Shown here: in pieces, positions 39,625 to 47,695 of the stretch
How positions within the stretch are numbered: the first letter of the stretch is position 1
Layout: each line of letters begins with the position of its first letter
Source of the DNA: Floccifex porci
GTDB lineage: Bacteria > Bacillota_I > Bacilli_A > Erysipelotrichales > Erysipelotrichaceae
Reading direction: 5' to 3'
Assembly: GCF_009696175.1 (NCBI RefSeq)
Contig: NZ_VUMM01000012.1
Span: forward strand, 1 to 53,058
DNA length: 53,058 nt
The notes under the pieces: generated by a model
The model's database searches: none
What the model was told of the DNA's origin: nothing
What the model saw: the letters and a program-made list of their open reading frames with translations, nothing else
Made by a program: the position numbers and the translations under genes

Positions 39625-40368
39625 ATGAAAGCACTGGCAAGTGATTTTGATGGAACTTTATATGTAAATGGAAAAATTGATTCAAAAGATGTAGAAGCAA
39701 TCAACCAGTTTCAGAAAGATAATCTTTTTGGAATCTGTACCGGCCGTCCTATTAAACATATGCTTTATTTTTTAAACGATCATTTTAAAAGTGATTTTTA
39801 TATCACATCAACAGGATCTTATATATTAGATAAAGAATTAAATGTACTGTATGAAAGTGAAATCCCTTATAAAATTGCCTGTGAACTGATAAAACAATTT
39901 AATGAACTGCATCCTATGTATCTTCATGTAGGGGGTGAGGATATATATGTGATTCATGAAGAAATTGAAGAATTACATTCACCTCAGATTATAGTGGATT
40001 ATGACACAATTCCCCAAAGACATATTTTAAATATTTCAACACGTGCAAATTGCATCGAGGAAGCTATTCAGATTCAGAATGAAATAAAAAAACGTTTTGG
40101 TCAGTGGATAGATGTATATCGAAATGATATTTATGTAGATATTGTGAATAAAGGAGTATCAAAAGGAAAAGCGTGTCAATGGATCAAAAACCATTATAAT
40201 ATAGATACTTTATATGGAATCGGAGATAACTATAATGACATTCCTATGTTTGAATCGTGTGATTATTCCTTTTCTTTTACTTATTCACCAGAAGATGTAC
40301 AAAACCAGTCTACATATGTGGTAGACAGTATAAATCAGGCAATACAGAACTGTCAGACAAATGATTGA
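39625..40368 (+). CDS. HAD-superfamily Cof-type phosphatase
   Basis: The 247-residue protein starts K-A-L-A-S-D-F-D-G-T-L-Y (motif I), then I-C-T-G-R-P (II), and ends with Y-G-I-G-D-N-Y-N-D-I-P-M-F and Y-S-F-S-F-T (IV). The final loop normally reads A-M-G/G-N; here it is S-F-T-Y-S. It is 8 bases behind mgtE with AGGAGGG, so co-transcribed. HAD phosphatases need Mg2+, but a functional link with the transporter is only suggested by position. Confidence 0.9.
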   Translation: MKALASDFDGTLYVNGKIDSKDVEAINQFQKDNLFGICTGRPIKHMLYFLNDHFKSDFYITSTGSYILDKELNVLYESEIPYKIACELIKQFNELHPMYLHVGGEDIYVIHEEIEELHSPQIIVDYDTIPQRHILNISTRANCIEEAIQIQNEIKKRFGQWIDVYRNDIYVDIVNKGVSKGKACQWIKNHYNIDTLYGIGDNYNDIPMFESCDYSFSFTYSPEDVQNQSTYVVDSINQAIQNCQTND

Positions 40369-40386
40369 TTCATTTGTCTTTTTTTT
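40356..40386 (+). terminator. Terminator of the mgtE-HAD operon
   Basis: GACAAATGA-N5-TCATTTGTC 9-bp stem followed by eight T residues. The HAD stop codon (40366-40368) is in the loop. Confidence 0.92.
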
Positions 40387-40399
40387 GTGGGTAATTCAC

Positions 40400-40428
40400 T
40401 TATCATTCGTTTAAAGTTGCGTTATACT
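40400..40428 (+). promoter_or_regulatory. Promoter of the G3E GTPase pair
   Basis: TTATCA (40400-40405), 17-bp spacer, TATACT (40423-40428), 39 bases before ATG 40468, which has AGGAGG. No Zur-like dyad was evident. Confidence 0.5.
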
Positions 40429-40467
40429 ATGTATTACTTATAAAGATTTAAAGTCAGGAGGACGGAT

Positions 40468-41688
40468 ATGACAAAAATAGATATTTTTTCTGGTTTTTTA
40501 GGAGCTGGAAAAACAACTTTGATTAAGAAATGTTTAAAAGAAGCTTTTCAGGATGAACAGATTGTATTGATTGAAAATGAATTTGGAGAGATTGGAATCG
40601 ATGGTGGATTTTTACAGGAAGCAGGTGTACAGATTCGTGAAATGAATTCAGGATGTATCTGCTGTTCTCTGGTTGGAGATTTTTCCAGTGCTTTGACAAA
40701 AGTAGTGGAAGATTATCATCCCGATCGTATTTTGATTGAACCATCAGGTGTAGGAAAATTATCCGATATTATTGGAGCCATTGAAAGAATTAAAGAAGAT
40801 GTACAGCTTCAAATGAATAGCTTTGTCTGTGTAGCGGATGCCAAAAAAGTAAAAATGTATTCAAAGAATTTTGGAGAATTTTACAATAACCAGATTGAAT
40901 CAGCAAATGTGATTGTATTATCACGTACACAAGATGTCAGTGAAGAAAAATTAAAGGAAGTTATTCATATTTTAAGAACGTTAAACGATCATGCTTCAAT
41001 CATTACAACGGACTGGGATAAGATTTCAGGAAAAGAAATTCTGGATGTAATGGAATCCAGAGAAAGTTTAGATCAGCTAATGATGGAAGAAAAGAAAGTA
41101 CTAGAATCTATTCATCATAATGAAGAATGTGAATGTGGACATCATCACCACCATGATGAAGAATGTGAATGTGGACATCATCATCACCATGATGAAGAAT
41201 GCGGATGTGGACATCATCATCACCATGATGAAGAATGCGGATGTGGACATCATCATCACCATGATGAAGAATGTGAATGTGGACATCACCACCACCATGA
41301 AGAAGAATGCGGATGTGGACATCATCACCATGATGAAGAATGTGAATGTGGACATCACCACCACCATCATGATGAAGAAGGTGAATGTGGCCATCATCAC
41401 CATCATGATGCCGATGAAGTCTTTACCAGCTGGGGAAGTGAAACCATTCATAAATACAGCAAGGAACAGTTGAATTCGATATTAAATACACTTTCACAGA
41501 GTGAAGAATATGGTGTAATCTTACGATGTAAAGGAATTGTGGCTTCCAGTGAAGAAGAGTGGTTCTATTTTGATATGGTTCCACAGGAAAGTGAAATTCG
41601 AAAAGGGAATCCACAATATACAGGACGTATCTGTGTCATTGGTTCAAATTTAAATGAAGAAAAACTGGCTTCTTTATTTGAAATTTAG
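40468..41688 (+). CDS. G3E/COG0523 (CobW-like) GTPase with a long His/Cys metal-binding repeat
   Basis: The 406-residue metallochaperone has Walker A G-F-L-G-A-G-K-T-T, the metal motif G-C-I-C-C-S (CxCC), Walker B-like L-I-E-P-S-G and, in place of N-K-x-D, S-R-T-Q-D. Residues 218-313 are eight near-identical units of 11-13 residues, D-E-E-C-(E/G)-C-G followed by four to six His. The CobW C-terminal domain follows (residues 320-406). Such proteins pass Zn2+ or another metal to targets; the repeat gives about 40 His and 15 Cys as a metal store. It is 8 bases ahead of a second G3E gene. Confidence 0.92.
   Translation: MTKIDIFSGFLGAGKTTLIKKCLKEAFQDEQIVLIENEFGEIGIDGGFLQEAGVQIREMNSGCICCSLVGDFSSALTKVVEDYHPDRILIEPSGVGKLSDIIGAIERIKEDVQLQMNSFVCVADAKKVKMYSKNFGEFYNNQIESANVIVLSRTQDVSEEKLKEVIHILRTLNDHASIITTDWDKISGKEILDVMESRESLDQLMMEEKKVLESIHHNEECECGHHHHHDEECECGHHHHHDEECGCGHHHHHDEECGCGHHHHHDEECECGHHHHHEEECGCGHHHHDEECECGHHHHHHDEEGECGHHHHHDADEVFTSWGSETIHKYSKEQLNSILNTLSQSEEYGVILRCKGIVASSEEEWFYFDMVPQESEIRKGNPQYTGRICVIGSNLNEEKLASLFEI
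41119..41406 (+). repeat. Tandem coding repeat, eight units of 33-39 bases
   Basis: Units encode N/D/E-E-E-C-x-C-G plus a His run. Six have 36 bases (12 residues), one 33 and one 39, so the length changes only inside the His runs and always in whole codons. The DNA is much more uniform than needed by the code, with gatgaagaatg repeated almost exactly. This points to recent slippage or recombination. Confidence 0.95.
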
Positions 41689-41696
41689 GTGATATT

Positions 41697-42641
41697 ATGA
41701 CAGTTCCAGTTTATTTATTTACCGGATTTTTAGAAAGTGGAAAGACCACTTTAATTAAAGACACATTATCTTCTCCTGATTTTACGGAAAATGAAAAATC
41801 TTTACTGATTTGTTGTGAAGAAGGAATGGAAGAATATTCAAAAGAAGAATTGAAAAAATGGAAAACTGATATTGTTTATGTGGATTCTTTTGAAGATATT
41901 ACTTATGAATGGTTCATACAATTAAATAAACAGTATAAACCCGATCGCATATTGATAGAATTTAATGGTACATGGGATACCAAACCATTTATGGATACTG
42001 AAATGCCGATTGGCTGGATTACTGTGCAGATTGTATCCTGTGTGGATGCATCGACTTTTGAAATGTATGCACAAAATATGAAACAGATGATTTTCAATCA
42101 GCTGGTTTATTCGGATCTGATTATTTTTAATCGATGTTCCGATGCGACCAATAAACGCTTTATCCGTAATAATGTAAAAGCCATCAATAAAAATGCTCAG
42201 ATTATTTATGAATCTTTAGATGGAACCGTTACAGATCAGCTGGCACCTGAAGAATTGCCATTTGATCTGAATGCGGATGTGATTGAAGTATTAGATGATG
42301 ATTATGGTCTATTTTATATGGATGCATTGGACAATCCAGATAAATATAAAAACAAAACGGTACAGATCAAAGGAATTGCCATCAGTGCCGTACAAGGGGA
42401 TAAAAAGGCAATGGTTATGGGACGATATGCGATGGTATGCTGTGCCGATGATCTGTCTTTATGTGGAATACTGGTACGGAATGTAGATCGTTCTTCATTT
42501 AATCAGAATGACTGGGTGCTTTTAAAAGGAGTGATCCATGTATTGTATAATTCGGAATACAATCGTAATTTTATAGTTATTGATGCTTTGGAGGTTTCTA
42601 AAGTGGATGCATTGTCAGATCCGTATGTTTATTTCAGCTAA
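41697..42641 (+). CDS. G3E GTPase fused to a DUF1980/TIGR03943-like C-terminal domain
   Basis: The 314-residue protein has Walker A G-F-L-E-S-G-K-T-T and the G3E fold to about residue 190, but the CxCC metal motif is gone and the base-recognition motif reads N-R-C-S-D. The C-terminus (about 200-314) has Y-M-D-A-L-D-N-P-D-K-Y-K-N-K-T-V-Q-I-K-G and M-G-R-Y-A-M-V-C-C-A-D-D. I recognise this as the C-terminal part of TIGR03943/DUF1980 proteins, usually encoded as a separate gene next to a YcgQ-type permease and a CobW protein. Here it is fused directly to the GTPase. It likely partners the upstream His-rich GTPase. Confidence 0.8.
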   Translation: MTVPVYLFTGFLESGKTTLIKDTLSSPDFTENEKSLLICCEEGMEEYSKEELKKWKTDIVYVDSFEDITYEWFIQLNKQYKPDRILIEFNGTWDTKPFMDTEMPIGWITVQIVSCVDASTFEMYAQNMKQMIFNQLVYSDLIIFNRCSDATNKRFIRNNVKAINKNAQIIYESLDGTVTDQLAPEELPFDLNADVIEVLDDDYGLFYMDALDNPDKYKNKTVQIKGIAISAVQGDKKAMVMGRYAMVCCADDLSLCGILVRNVDRSSFNQNDWVLLKGVIHVLYNSEYNRNFIVIDALEVSKVDALSDPYVYFS

Positions 42642-42664
42642 GAGTTTTTCTTAGCTTTTTTTTT
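42636..42664 (+). terminator. Terminator of the G3E operon
   Basis: AGCTAAG-N7-CTTAGCT 7-bp stem followed by eight T residues. The stop codon TAA (42639-42641) is in the 5' arm. Confidence 0.92.
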
Positions 42665-42666
42665 AG

Positions 42667-42672
42667 TATAAT
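42667..42672 (+). promoter_or_regulatory. -10 element of the uridine kinase gene
   Basis: TATAAT at 42667-42672 is immediately after the preceding terminator's T-run. The predicted start (42679 or 42680) leaves no leader before ATG 42680, and about 15 bases with GGAG before ATG 42695. Confidence 0.55.
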
Positions 42673-42694
42673 AAAGGTAATGGAGATGAAAATT

Positions 42695-43312
42695 ATGAAT
42701 GTAACATTAATTGGAATTGCAGGGGGATCTGGATCAGGAAAATCAACTTTTTCAAATCGATTAAAATCCTATTTTAAAGATCAGATATCAATTGTTTACC
42801 ATGATAATTATTATAAGAAACAGATTGATACAACTTTTGAAGAAAGAGTGAAAGTGAATTACGATCATCCATCATCTTTAGAAACAGATTTACTGATTCA
42901 GCATTTAAAATTATTAAAACAGGGGAAAACCATTGAATGTCCGGTTTATGATTTCAGTAATCATAATCGAAGTGAAGAAACTATATGCATTGAAAGTAAA
43001 CCGGTTATTCTGGTAGAAGGAATTCTATTATTTGAAAATGAGGAATTGAGAAATTTATTTGATATTAAAATTTATGTGGATTCCGATGCGGATGAAAGAA
43101 TTTTAAGACGTATTTTAAGAGATGTTGAACAAAGAGGCAGAGATTTAAATGGAGTCATTACACAATATTTAAATACAGTGAAGCCTATGCATGCTTTATA
43201 CGTAGAGCCAACAAGACAAATGGCGGATTTAGTGATCAATAGTGGATTTAATGATGTGGCGTTTGATTTAATTTGTAATCAAATTAAAAAAATATTAAAA
43301 GAATCCAGATAA
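42695..43312 (+). CDS. udk: Uridine kinase
   Basis: The enzyme phosphorylates uridine and cytidine with ATP/GTP. It has the P-loop G-I-A-G-G-S-G-S-G-K-S-T right at the N-terminus, Y-H-D-N-Y-Y-K near residue 35, N-Y-D-H-P-S-S-L-E (substrate loop) near 55, Y-D-F-S-N-H near 90 and the lid R-I-L-R-R-I-L-R-D-V-E-Q-R-G-R near 135. ATG 42695 has GGAG 9 bases before it; ATG 42680 and 42686 are alternatives adding 5 or 3 residues, and 42680 would make the mRNA leaderless. A nucleoside ABC transporter follows after 38 bases, a clear salvage context. Confidence 0.93.
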   Translation: MNVTLIGIAGGSGSGKSTFSNRLKSYFKDQISIVYHDNYYKKQIDTTFEERVKVNYDHPSSLETDLLIQHLKLLKQGKTIECPVYDFSNHNRSEETICIESKPVILVEGILLFENEELRNLFDIKIYVDSDADERILRRILRDVEQRGRDLNGVITQYLNTVKPMHALYVEPTRQMADLVINSGFNDVAFDLICNQIKKILKESR

Positions 43313-43350
43313 GTATAGTAAAATAATACATATAGAAAAGAGGAAAGAGA

Positions 43351-44892
43351 ATGGCAGAGCAATATGCGATCGAGATGCTCAATATCACAAAGCGATTTCC
43401 TGGAATCATTGCGAATGATAATATAACTTTGCAGCTGAAAAAAGGAGAAATACATGCCTTGTTAGGAGAAAATGGGGCTGGGAAATCCACTTTAATGAGT
43501 GTATTATTTGGGCTTTATCAGGCCGAAGAAGGAATCATAAAAAAAGATGGTGTACAGGTGGATATTAAAGATCCGAACGATGCCAATGCCTTAGGAATTG
43601 GTATGGTGCATCAGCATTTTAAACTTGTGGATTGCTTCTCTGTTCTTGATAACATTATTTTAGGTGTAGAACCAACAAAAAATGGTTTTTTACAGAAGAA
43701 AGAAGCACGTAAGAAAATTGTAGATTTATCCAATCGATATGGATTGATGGTAGATCCAGATGCGATTGTGGAAGACATTACTGTAGGTATGCAGCAGCGT
43801 ACAGAAATCTTAAAAATGTTATATCGTGACAGTGAAATTCTGATTTTTGATGAACCAACAGCGGTATTGACACCACAGGAAATTCATGAATTGATGAAAA
43901 TTATGAAGAATCTGGCAAAAGAAGGAAAATCAATTTTGTTTATTTCTCATAAATTACAGGAAATCATGGAAGTTTCCGATCGATGTACGGTTTTAAGAAA
44001 AGGGAAGTATGTAGGTACAGTCAATACAAATGAAACTACAATGGAACAGCTGTCGGCAATGATGGTTGGAAGAAATGTAAATTTCCATGTTGAAAAAGAA
44101 GAAAAAGAGGCTGGAGAAGTCATTCTGGAAGTAAAAGATATTTCAGTGGCTTCGAAAACAAAAGGAAAAGATGCTGTTAATCATGTTTCCTTTAATGTAC
44201 GTGCAGGAGAAATTGTATGTATTGCAGGAATTGATGGAAATGGACAGACGGAACTGGTTTATGGAATTACAGGATTGGAACCTTTATCCAATGGGTCTTT
44301 GATTTATAAAGGAGAAGACATCACAAAACAGTCTATCCGATATCGAAGCGTTCATGGAATGAGTCATATCCCAGAAGACCGTCATAAACATGGCTTGGTC
44401 CTGGATTATTCTCTGGAATACAATTTAGTTTTACAGAGATATTTTGAATCGCAGTTTACGACAAAATATGGTTTCTTGAAACGTAAGGAAATTCGTGAAT
44501 ATTCCGATGGTCTGATTGAAGAACACGATATTCGTTCAGGACAGGGATCGATTACCGTTGCCCGGTCTATGTCAGGAGGAAATCAGCAAAAGGCAATCAT
44601 TGCTCGTGAAATTGATCGAGATCCAGATTTACTGATTGCGGTACAGCCAACACGTGGAGTGGATGTAGGAGCCATTGAGGCCATTCATAAACAGCTGATT
44701 GAACAAAGAGACCAGGGAAAAGCAGTGTTGCTTGTTTCTCTGGAACTGGATGAAGTAATGGATGTTCCAGATCGTATCTTAGTGATGTTTGAAGGTGAAA
44801 TTGTAGGAGAACTGGATCCGAAGAAGACAACACAGGAAGAATTGGGTCTGTATATGGCTGGAGCGAAAAAAGATGAGGTGAAGAGTGTATGA
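43351..44892 (+). CDS. Nucleoside/sugar ABC transporter ATPase with two nucleotide-binding domains (NupO/BmpD-like)
   Basis: The 513-residue protein has a first NBD with Walker A G-E-N-G-A-G-K-S-T, M-V-H-Q-H-F as Q loop and F-D-E-P-T-A-V-L-T as Walker B, and a second, less canonical one with G-I-D-G-N-G-Q-T-E-L, S-G-G-N-Q-Q-K and V-Q-P-T-R-G-V-D-V-G. That double layout is typical of RbsA/XylG-type importers. The best match in organisation is the purine nucleoside importer NupOPQ, since two permeases follow. Overlaps the first permease gene by 4 bases. Confidence 0.92.
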   Translation: MAEQYAIEMLNITKRFPGIIANDNITLQLKKGEIHALLGENGAGKSTLMSVLFGLYQAEEGIIKKDGVQVDIKDPNDANALGIGMVHQHFKLVDCFSVLDNIILGVEPTKNGFLQKKEARKKIVDLSNRYGLMVDPDAIVEDITVGMQQRTEILKMLYRDSEILIFDEPTAVLTPQEIHELMKIMKNLAKEGKSILFISHKLQEIMEVSDRCTVLRKGKYVGTVNTNETTMEQLSAMMVGRNVNFHVEKEEKEAGEVILEVKDISVASKTKGKDAVNHVSFNVRAGEIVCIAGIDGNGQTELVYGITGLEPLSNGSLIYKGEDITKQSIRYRSVHGMSHIPEDRHKHGLVLDYSLEYNLVLQRYFESQFTTKYGFLKRKEIREYSDGLIEEHDIRSGQGSITVARSMSGGNQQKAIIAREIDRDPDLLIAVQPTRGVDVGAIEAIHKQLIEQRDQGKAVLLVSLELDEVMDVPDRILVMFEGEIVGELDPKKTTQEELGLYMAGAKKDEVKSV

Positions 44893-45992
44893 AATCAAAG
44901 AAGAACTGGTTAAGAAATGATTCTGTACAGGCTTTGCTTTGTTCACTGATCTGTGTTTGTATTGGAATTATTATAGGATATCTTGTGCTGCTGGCTATTG
45001 ATCCTTCAGGGGCTGGACAGGCTATTACTGCCATTTTGAAAAACTGGATGAATTCCAGTATGGCAAATTTACGTTTAAAAAATTTAGGTTCAACTTTAGT
45101 GAATACAGCTCCTTTATTATTATGTTCTTTATCGGTACTGTTTGCCTATAAAGTTGGTTTATTTAACATCGGGGCTTCGGGACAGTATTGTGCAGGAATG
45201 ACGGTTGCCTTATATGCAGCTTTAGCCTGGCATATGAACTGGGTTATCTGTATGATCCTTGCGATTTTGGCAGGAGCTGTAGTAGGAGCTATATCAGGGG
45301 CTTTAAAAGCATATCGAAATGTAAGTGAAGTTATTTCAGGGATTATGTTAAACTGGATCATTTTATATATTGCCAACATGGTATTGTCTAATGTAAAAGA
45401 ATCCACTTCGACATATACTTTAAAAATGGCACAGAATGCGCCACAGGCGATATTGCCAACATTGGGAATTGATAAATTATTTAATAATTTTCAATATGCG
45501 ACTATCGCAATACCTTTAGCAATCATCGTTGCGATCCTGATTTGGATTTTACTGGAAAAAACAAAATTAGGATATGAATTAAAAGCGACTGGATTGAATA
45601 AAAACGCAGCCAAATATGCAGGAATGAAAGAAAATCAGAATATCATTCTGACAATGGCTATTTCTGGAGCCTTGGCTGGACTGGCTGCTGCCTGTTTATA
45701 TTTAACAGGAATTACACAGTGGTCTACTGGAACAACCAGTGTTCCGGGTATGGGATTCAATGGAATTGCAGCTGCGTTCTTAGGTGGATTAAGTCCGATT
45801 GGATCAATTATTTCATCTTATTTTATTCAGCATATTACATTAGGTGGAACATCAATCAATTTATCCGTTTATCCATCTCAGGTTGCCGATCTGATGTCTG
45901 CTATTATTATTTATCTATGTGGATTTGTCGCATTCTTTAAACTGATGTTGAATAAATGGCTGGACAAAAGAGAATCGAAAGGAGGTAAATAA
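44889..45992 (+). CDS. ABC transporter permease, nucleoside importer (NupP/BmpF-like)
   Basis: The 367-residue permease has about ten helices and the family segments F-A-Y-K-V-G-L-F-N-I-G-A-S-G-Q-Y and A-G-A-V-V-G-A-I-S-G-A-L-K-A-Y-R-N-V-S-E-V-I-S (cytoplasmic loop), then G-L-A-A-A-C-L-Y-L and G-M-G-F-N-G-I-A-A-A-F-L-G. It overlaps the ATPase gene by ATGA and lies 3 bases before the second permease. Confidence 0.92.
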   Translation: MKSKKNWLRNDSVQALLCSLICVCIGIIIGYLVLLAIDPSGAGQAITAILKNWMNSSMANLRLKNLGSTLVNTAPLLLCSLSVLFAYKVGLFNIGASGQYCAGMTVALYAALAWHMNWVICMILAILAGAVVGAISGALKAYRNVSEVISGIMLNWIILYIANMVLSNVKESTSTYTLKMAQNAPQAILPTLGIDKLFNNFQYATIAIPLAIIVAILIWILLEKTKLGYELKATGLNKNAAKYAGMKENQNIILTMAISGALAGLAAACLYLTGITQWSTGTTSVPGMGFNGIAAAFLGGLSPIGSIISSYFIQHITLGGTSINLSVYPSQVADLMSAIIIYLCGFVAFFKLMLNKWLDKRESKGGK

Positions 45993-45995
45993 AGT

Positions 45996-46940
45996 ATGAC
46001 AACGTTTGTATTATTGCTTCAATATACTTTAATTTTTGCCTCTGTATTGACCCTGGTCGCATTGGGTGGATGTTATTCAGAACATTCTGGTGTTATTAAT
46101 ATTGGTTTAGAAGGAATCATGGTTATGGGAGCTTTAGGTGGGGCTATGGTCATGCGCTTTGCACCTTTCACTGGATTTACATTGGTTATTGCCAGTATGT
46201 TAGGAGCCATGATTTCAGGAATGATCTATTCCATTTTACTGGCTTTCTCAGCAGTTAATTTGCAGGCTGACCAGACCATTATTGGTACCGCGATGAATAT
46301 GTTAGGACTGGCTTTGGCGACTGTAATTGTAAAAGCGGTCAATATGGCAGAAAACACAAGCAATGTTTCCAGTACGATGGTTTATGTCGAACAGAAAAAG
46401 AGCTTTATCATTCGTTTTGGACATTTTGAATTCAACTGGTTTATGCTGATTGCACTTATTATTCTTGTTATTGCCTTTATTGTATTGTATAAAACCAGAT
46501 TTGGACTTCGTCTACAGTCTTGTGGGGAACATCCACAGGCTGCTGCTTCAGTGGGAATTGATGTTTATAAAATGCGCTGGTCTGGAGTTCTGATTTCCGG
46601 TGCTTTAGGAGGACTGGGAGGATTGGTTTATATCCTGGCTGGTGTATCTGAATGGAAATTTGAAAATGGAGTGGCTGGATTTGGATTCCTGGCAATGGCA
46701 GTAATGATCTTTGGACAATATAAACCACTACGAATTGGGGTTTCTGCTGTATTGTTTGGATTGTTTAGAGCATTAGGATCGGTTTATACAGGATTCCCAT
46801 TACTAGTGGCTTTACATCTTCCTTCAACCGTATATAATATGCTTCCATATATTGTATGTCTGATCATTTTGACCTTTACTTCTAAAAATTCAAGGGCTCC
46901 AAAAGCCGATGGTATACCATACGATAAATCAAGTCGATAA
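45996..46940 (+). CDS. ABC transporter permease, nucleoside importer (NupQ/BmpG-like)
   Basis: The 314-residue permease has about nine helices. Near the N-terminus it has E-H-S-G-V-I-N-I-G-L-E-G-I-M-V-M-G-A, the hallmark of this subfamily, and later R-S/F-G-L-R-L-Q-S-C-G-E-H-P-Q-A-A and G-F-G-F-L-A-M-A-V-M-I-F-G-Q-Y. It completes the ATPase-permease-permease set. No substrate-binding lipoprotein (BMP/NupN) is in the operon or anywhere in this window. Confidence 0.92.
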   Translation: MTTFVLLLQYTLIFASVLTLVALGGCYSEHSGVINIGLEGIMVMGALGGAMVMRFAPFTGFTLVIASMLGAMISGMIYSILLAFSAVNLQADQTIIGTAMNMLGLALATVIVKAVNMAENTSNVSSTMVYVEQKKSFIIRFGHFEFNWFMLIALIILVIAFIVLYKTRFGLRLQSCGEHPQAAASVGIDVYKMRWSGVLISGALGGLGGLVYILAGVSEWKFENGVAGFGFLAMAVMIFGQYKPLRIGVSAVLFGLFRALGSVYTGFPLLVALHLPSTVYNMLPYIVCLIILTFTSKNSRAPKADGIPYDKSSR

Positions 46941-46964
46941 AGAGAATCTGAAAGGATTCTCTTT
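46939..46964 (+). terminator. Terminator of the nucleoside transporter operon
   Basis: AAAGAGAATC-tgaaag-GATTCTCTTT 10-bp stem followed by CTTCTATTT. It begins in the stop codon. Confidence 0.85.
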
Positions 46965-46982
46965 CTTCTATTTAAATTTAAA

Positions 46983-47093
46983 AGAAATGTAAAGACATTA
47001 CAAAAATAATTAAAGAAATATATTGACATATTTAAAATAAAAGAATAACATATAATCGAATAAGAAATGTACGTACATTACAAAAATATTTAA
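46983..47093 (+). promoter_or_regulatory. Duplicated operator region before the HsdS/HsdM pair
   Basis: Two direct repeats of about 31 bases (46983-47013 and 47063-47093) each start AGAAATGTA and end CATTACAAAAATA-TTAA. Their cores are AATGTAAAGACATT (imperfect) and AATGTACGTACATT (a perfect 14-bp palindrome), exactly 80 bp apart centre to centre. Between them lie TTGACA (47023-47028) and TAACAT or TATAAT (47046 or 47051) as promoter elements. Binding by a dimeric repressor at both sites would cover the start site. No matching regulator gene is adjacent. Confidence 0.6.
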
Positions 47094-47115
47094 GAGACAT
47101 CAGGAGGAATATAAA

Positions 47116-47691
47116 ATGAGATTGGAAAAAATTGCAGATGTAAAAAATGGGCAAATTTTAACACGAATTTGCGATAAAGGTTTGAAGGATGGAACTCGTA
47201 TTAAAGTCATTACTCCAAAATCAATAAATAATGGATTTATTTATCATAAAGATTTAGGAGAAAACATTTTGAAAGAAGGAATGGATTGTTCGAAATTAAT
47301 GTATACGGAAAAAGGAGATATTGTAATAAAGTTATCAACACCATATGATTCAGCAATTATTAGAGAGAAAGATGAAGGTCTGGTTGTTCCATCTTTTTGT
47401 GCATTAATTCGATGTAATGAAAAGATAAATAGAAATTATGTTCTTGCGATATTAAATAACAAAAAGACAATTGAAAAATTAATCAATGAAATAAGTGGAT
47501 TAGGAATGAGAATTATAAAGATTGGATCTATCAAAAATATAGATATTCCAGATATAGAAACACAAAAACAAGAAACCATAGGTAATTTGTATATAGAATC
47601 ATTAATAGAAATTGAACTGGTAAGAAATTTTCTGGAGAACCAGAAAAATTTGATAGAAGGATTCATTGAGCAGGAATTAAAGGAGGAATAA
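47116..47691 (+). CDS. HsdS-like half-length specificity subunit
   Basis: The 191-residue protein resembles one half of a type I specificity subunit: one target-recognition domain opening R-L-E-K-I-A-D-V-K-N-G-Q, the central Y-T-E-K-G-D-I-V-I-K-L-S-T-P motif, then G-L-G-M-R-I-I-K-I-G-S-I-K-N-I-D-I-P and a C-terminal helix for the conserved spacer. Full HsdS proteins have two such units (about 400 residues). A half-length subunit could work as a dimer. The methylase gene follows after 4 bases. AGGAGG precedes the ATG. Confidence 0.75.
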   Translation: MRLEKIADVKNGQILTRICDKGLKDGTRIKVITPKSINNGFIYHKDLGENILKEGMDCSKLMYTEKGDIVIKLSTPYDSAIIREKDEGLVVPSFCALIRCNEKINRNYVLAILNNKKTIEKLINEISGLGMRIIKIGSIKNIDIPDIETQKQETIGNLYIESLIEIELVRNFLENQKNLIEGFIEQELKEE

Positions 47692-47695
47692 GAAT

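Noticed and set aside
41119-41406. Regular repeats resembling a CRISPR array
   Set aside because: Units are contiguous without unique spacers and lie inside a coding frame.
41101-41451. Long open frames on the minus strand and in another plus frame across the His/Cys repeat
   Set aside because: They are by-products of the in-phase 36-base repeat, which keeps all frames open; composition is Met/Val/Phe/Thr repeats without start signals.
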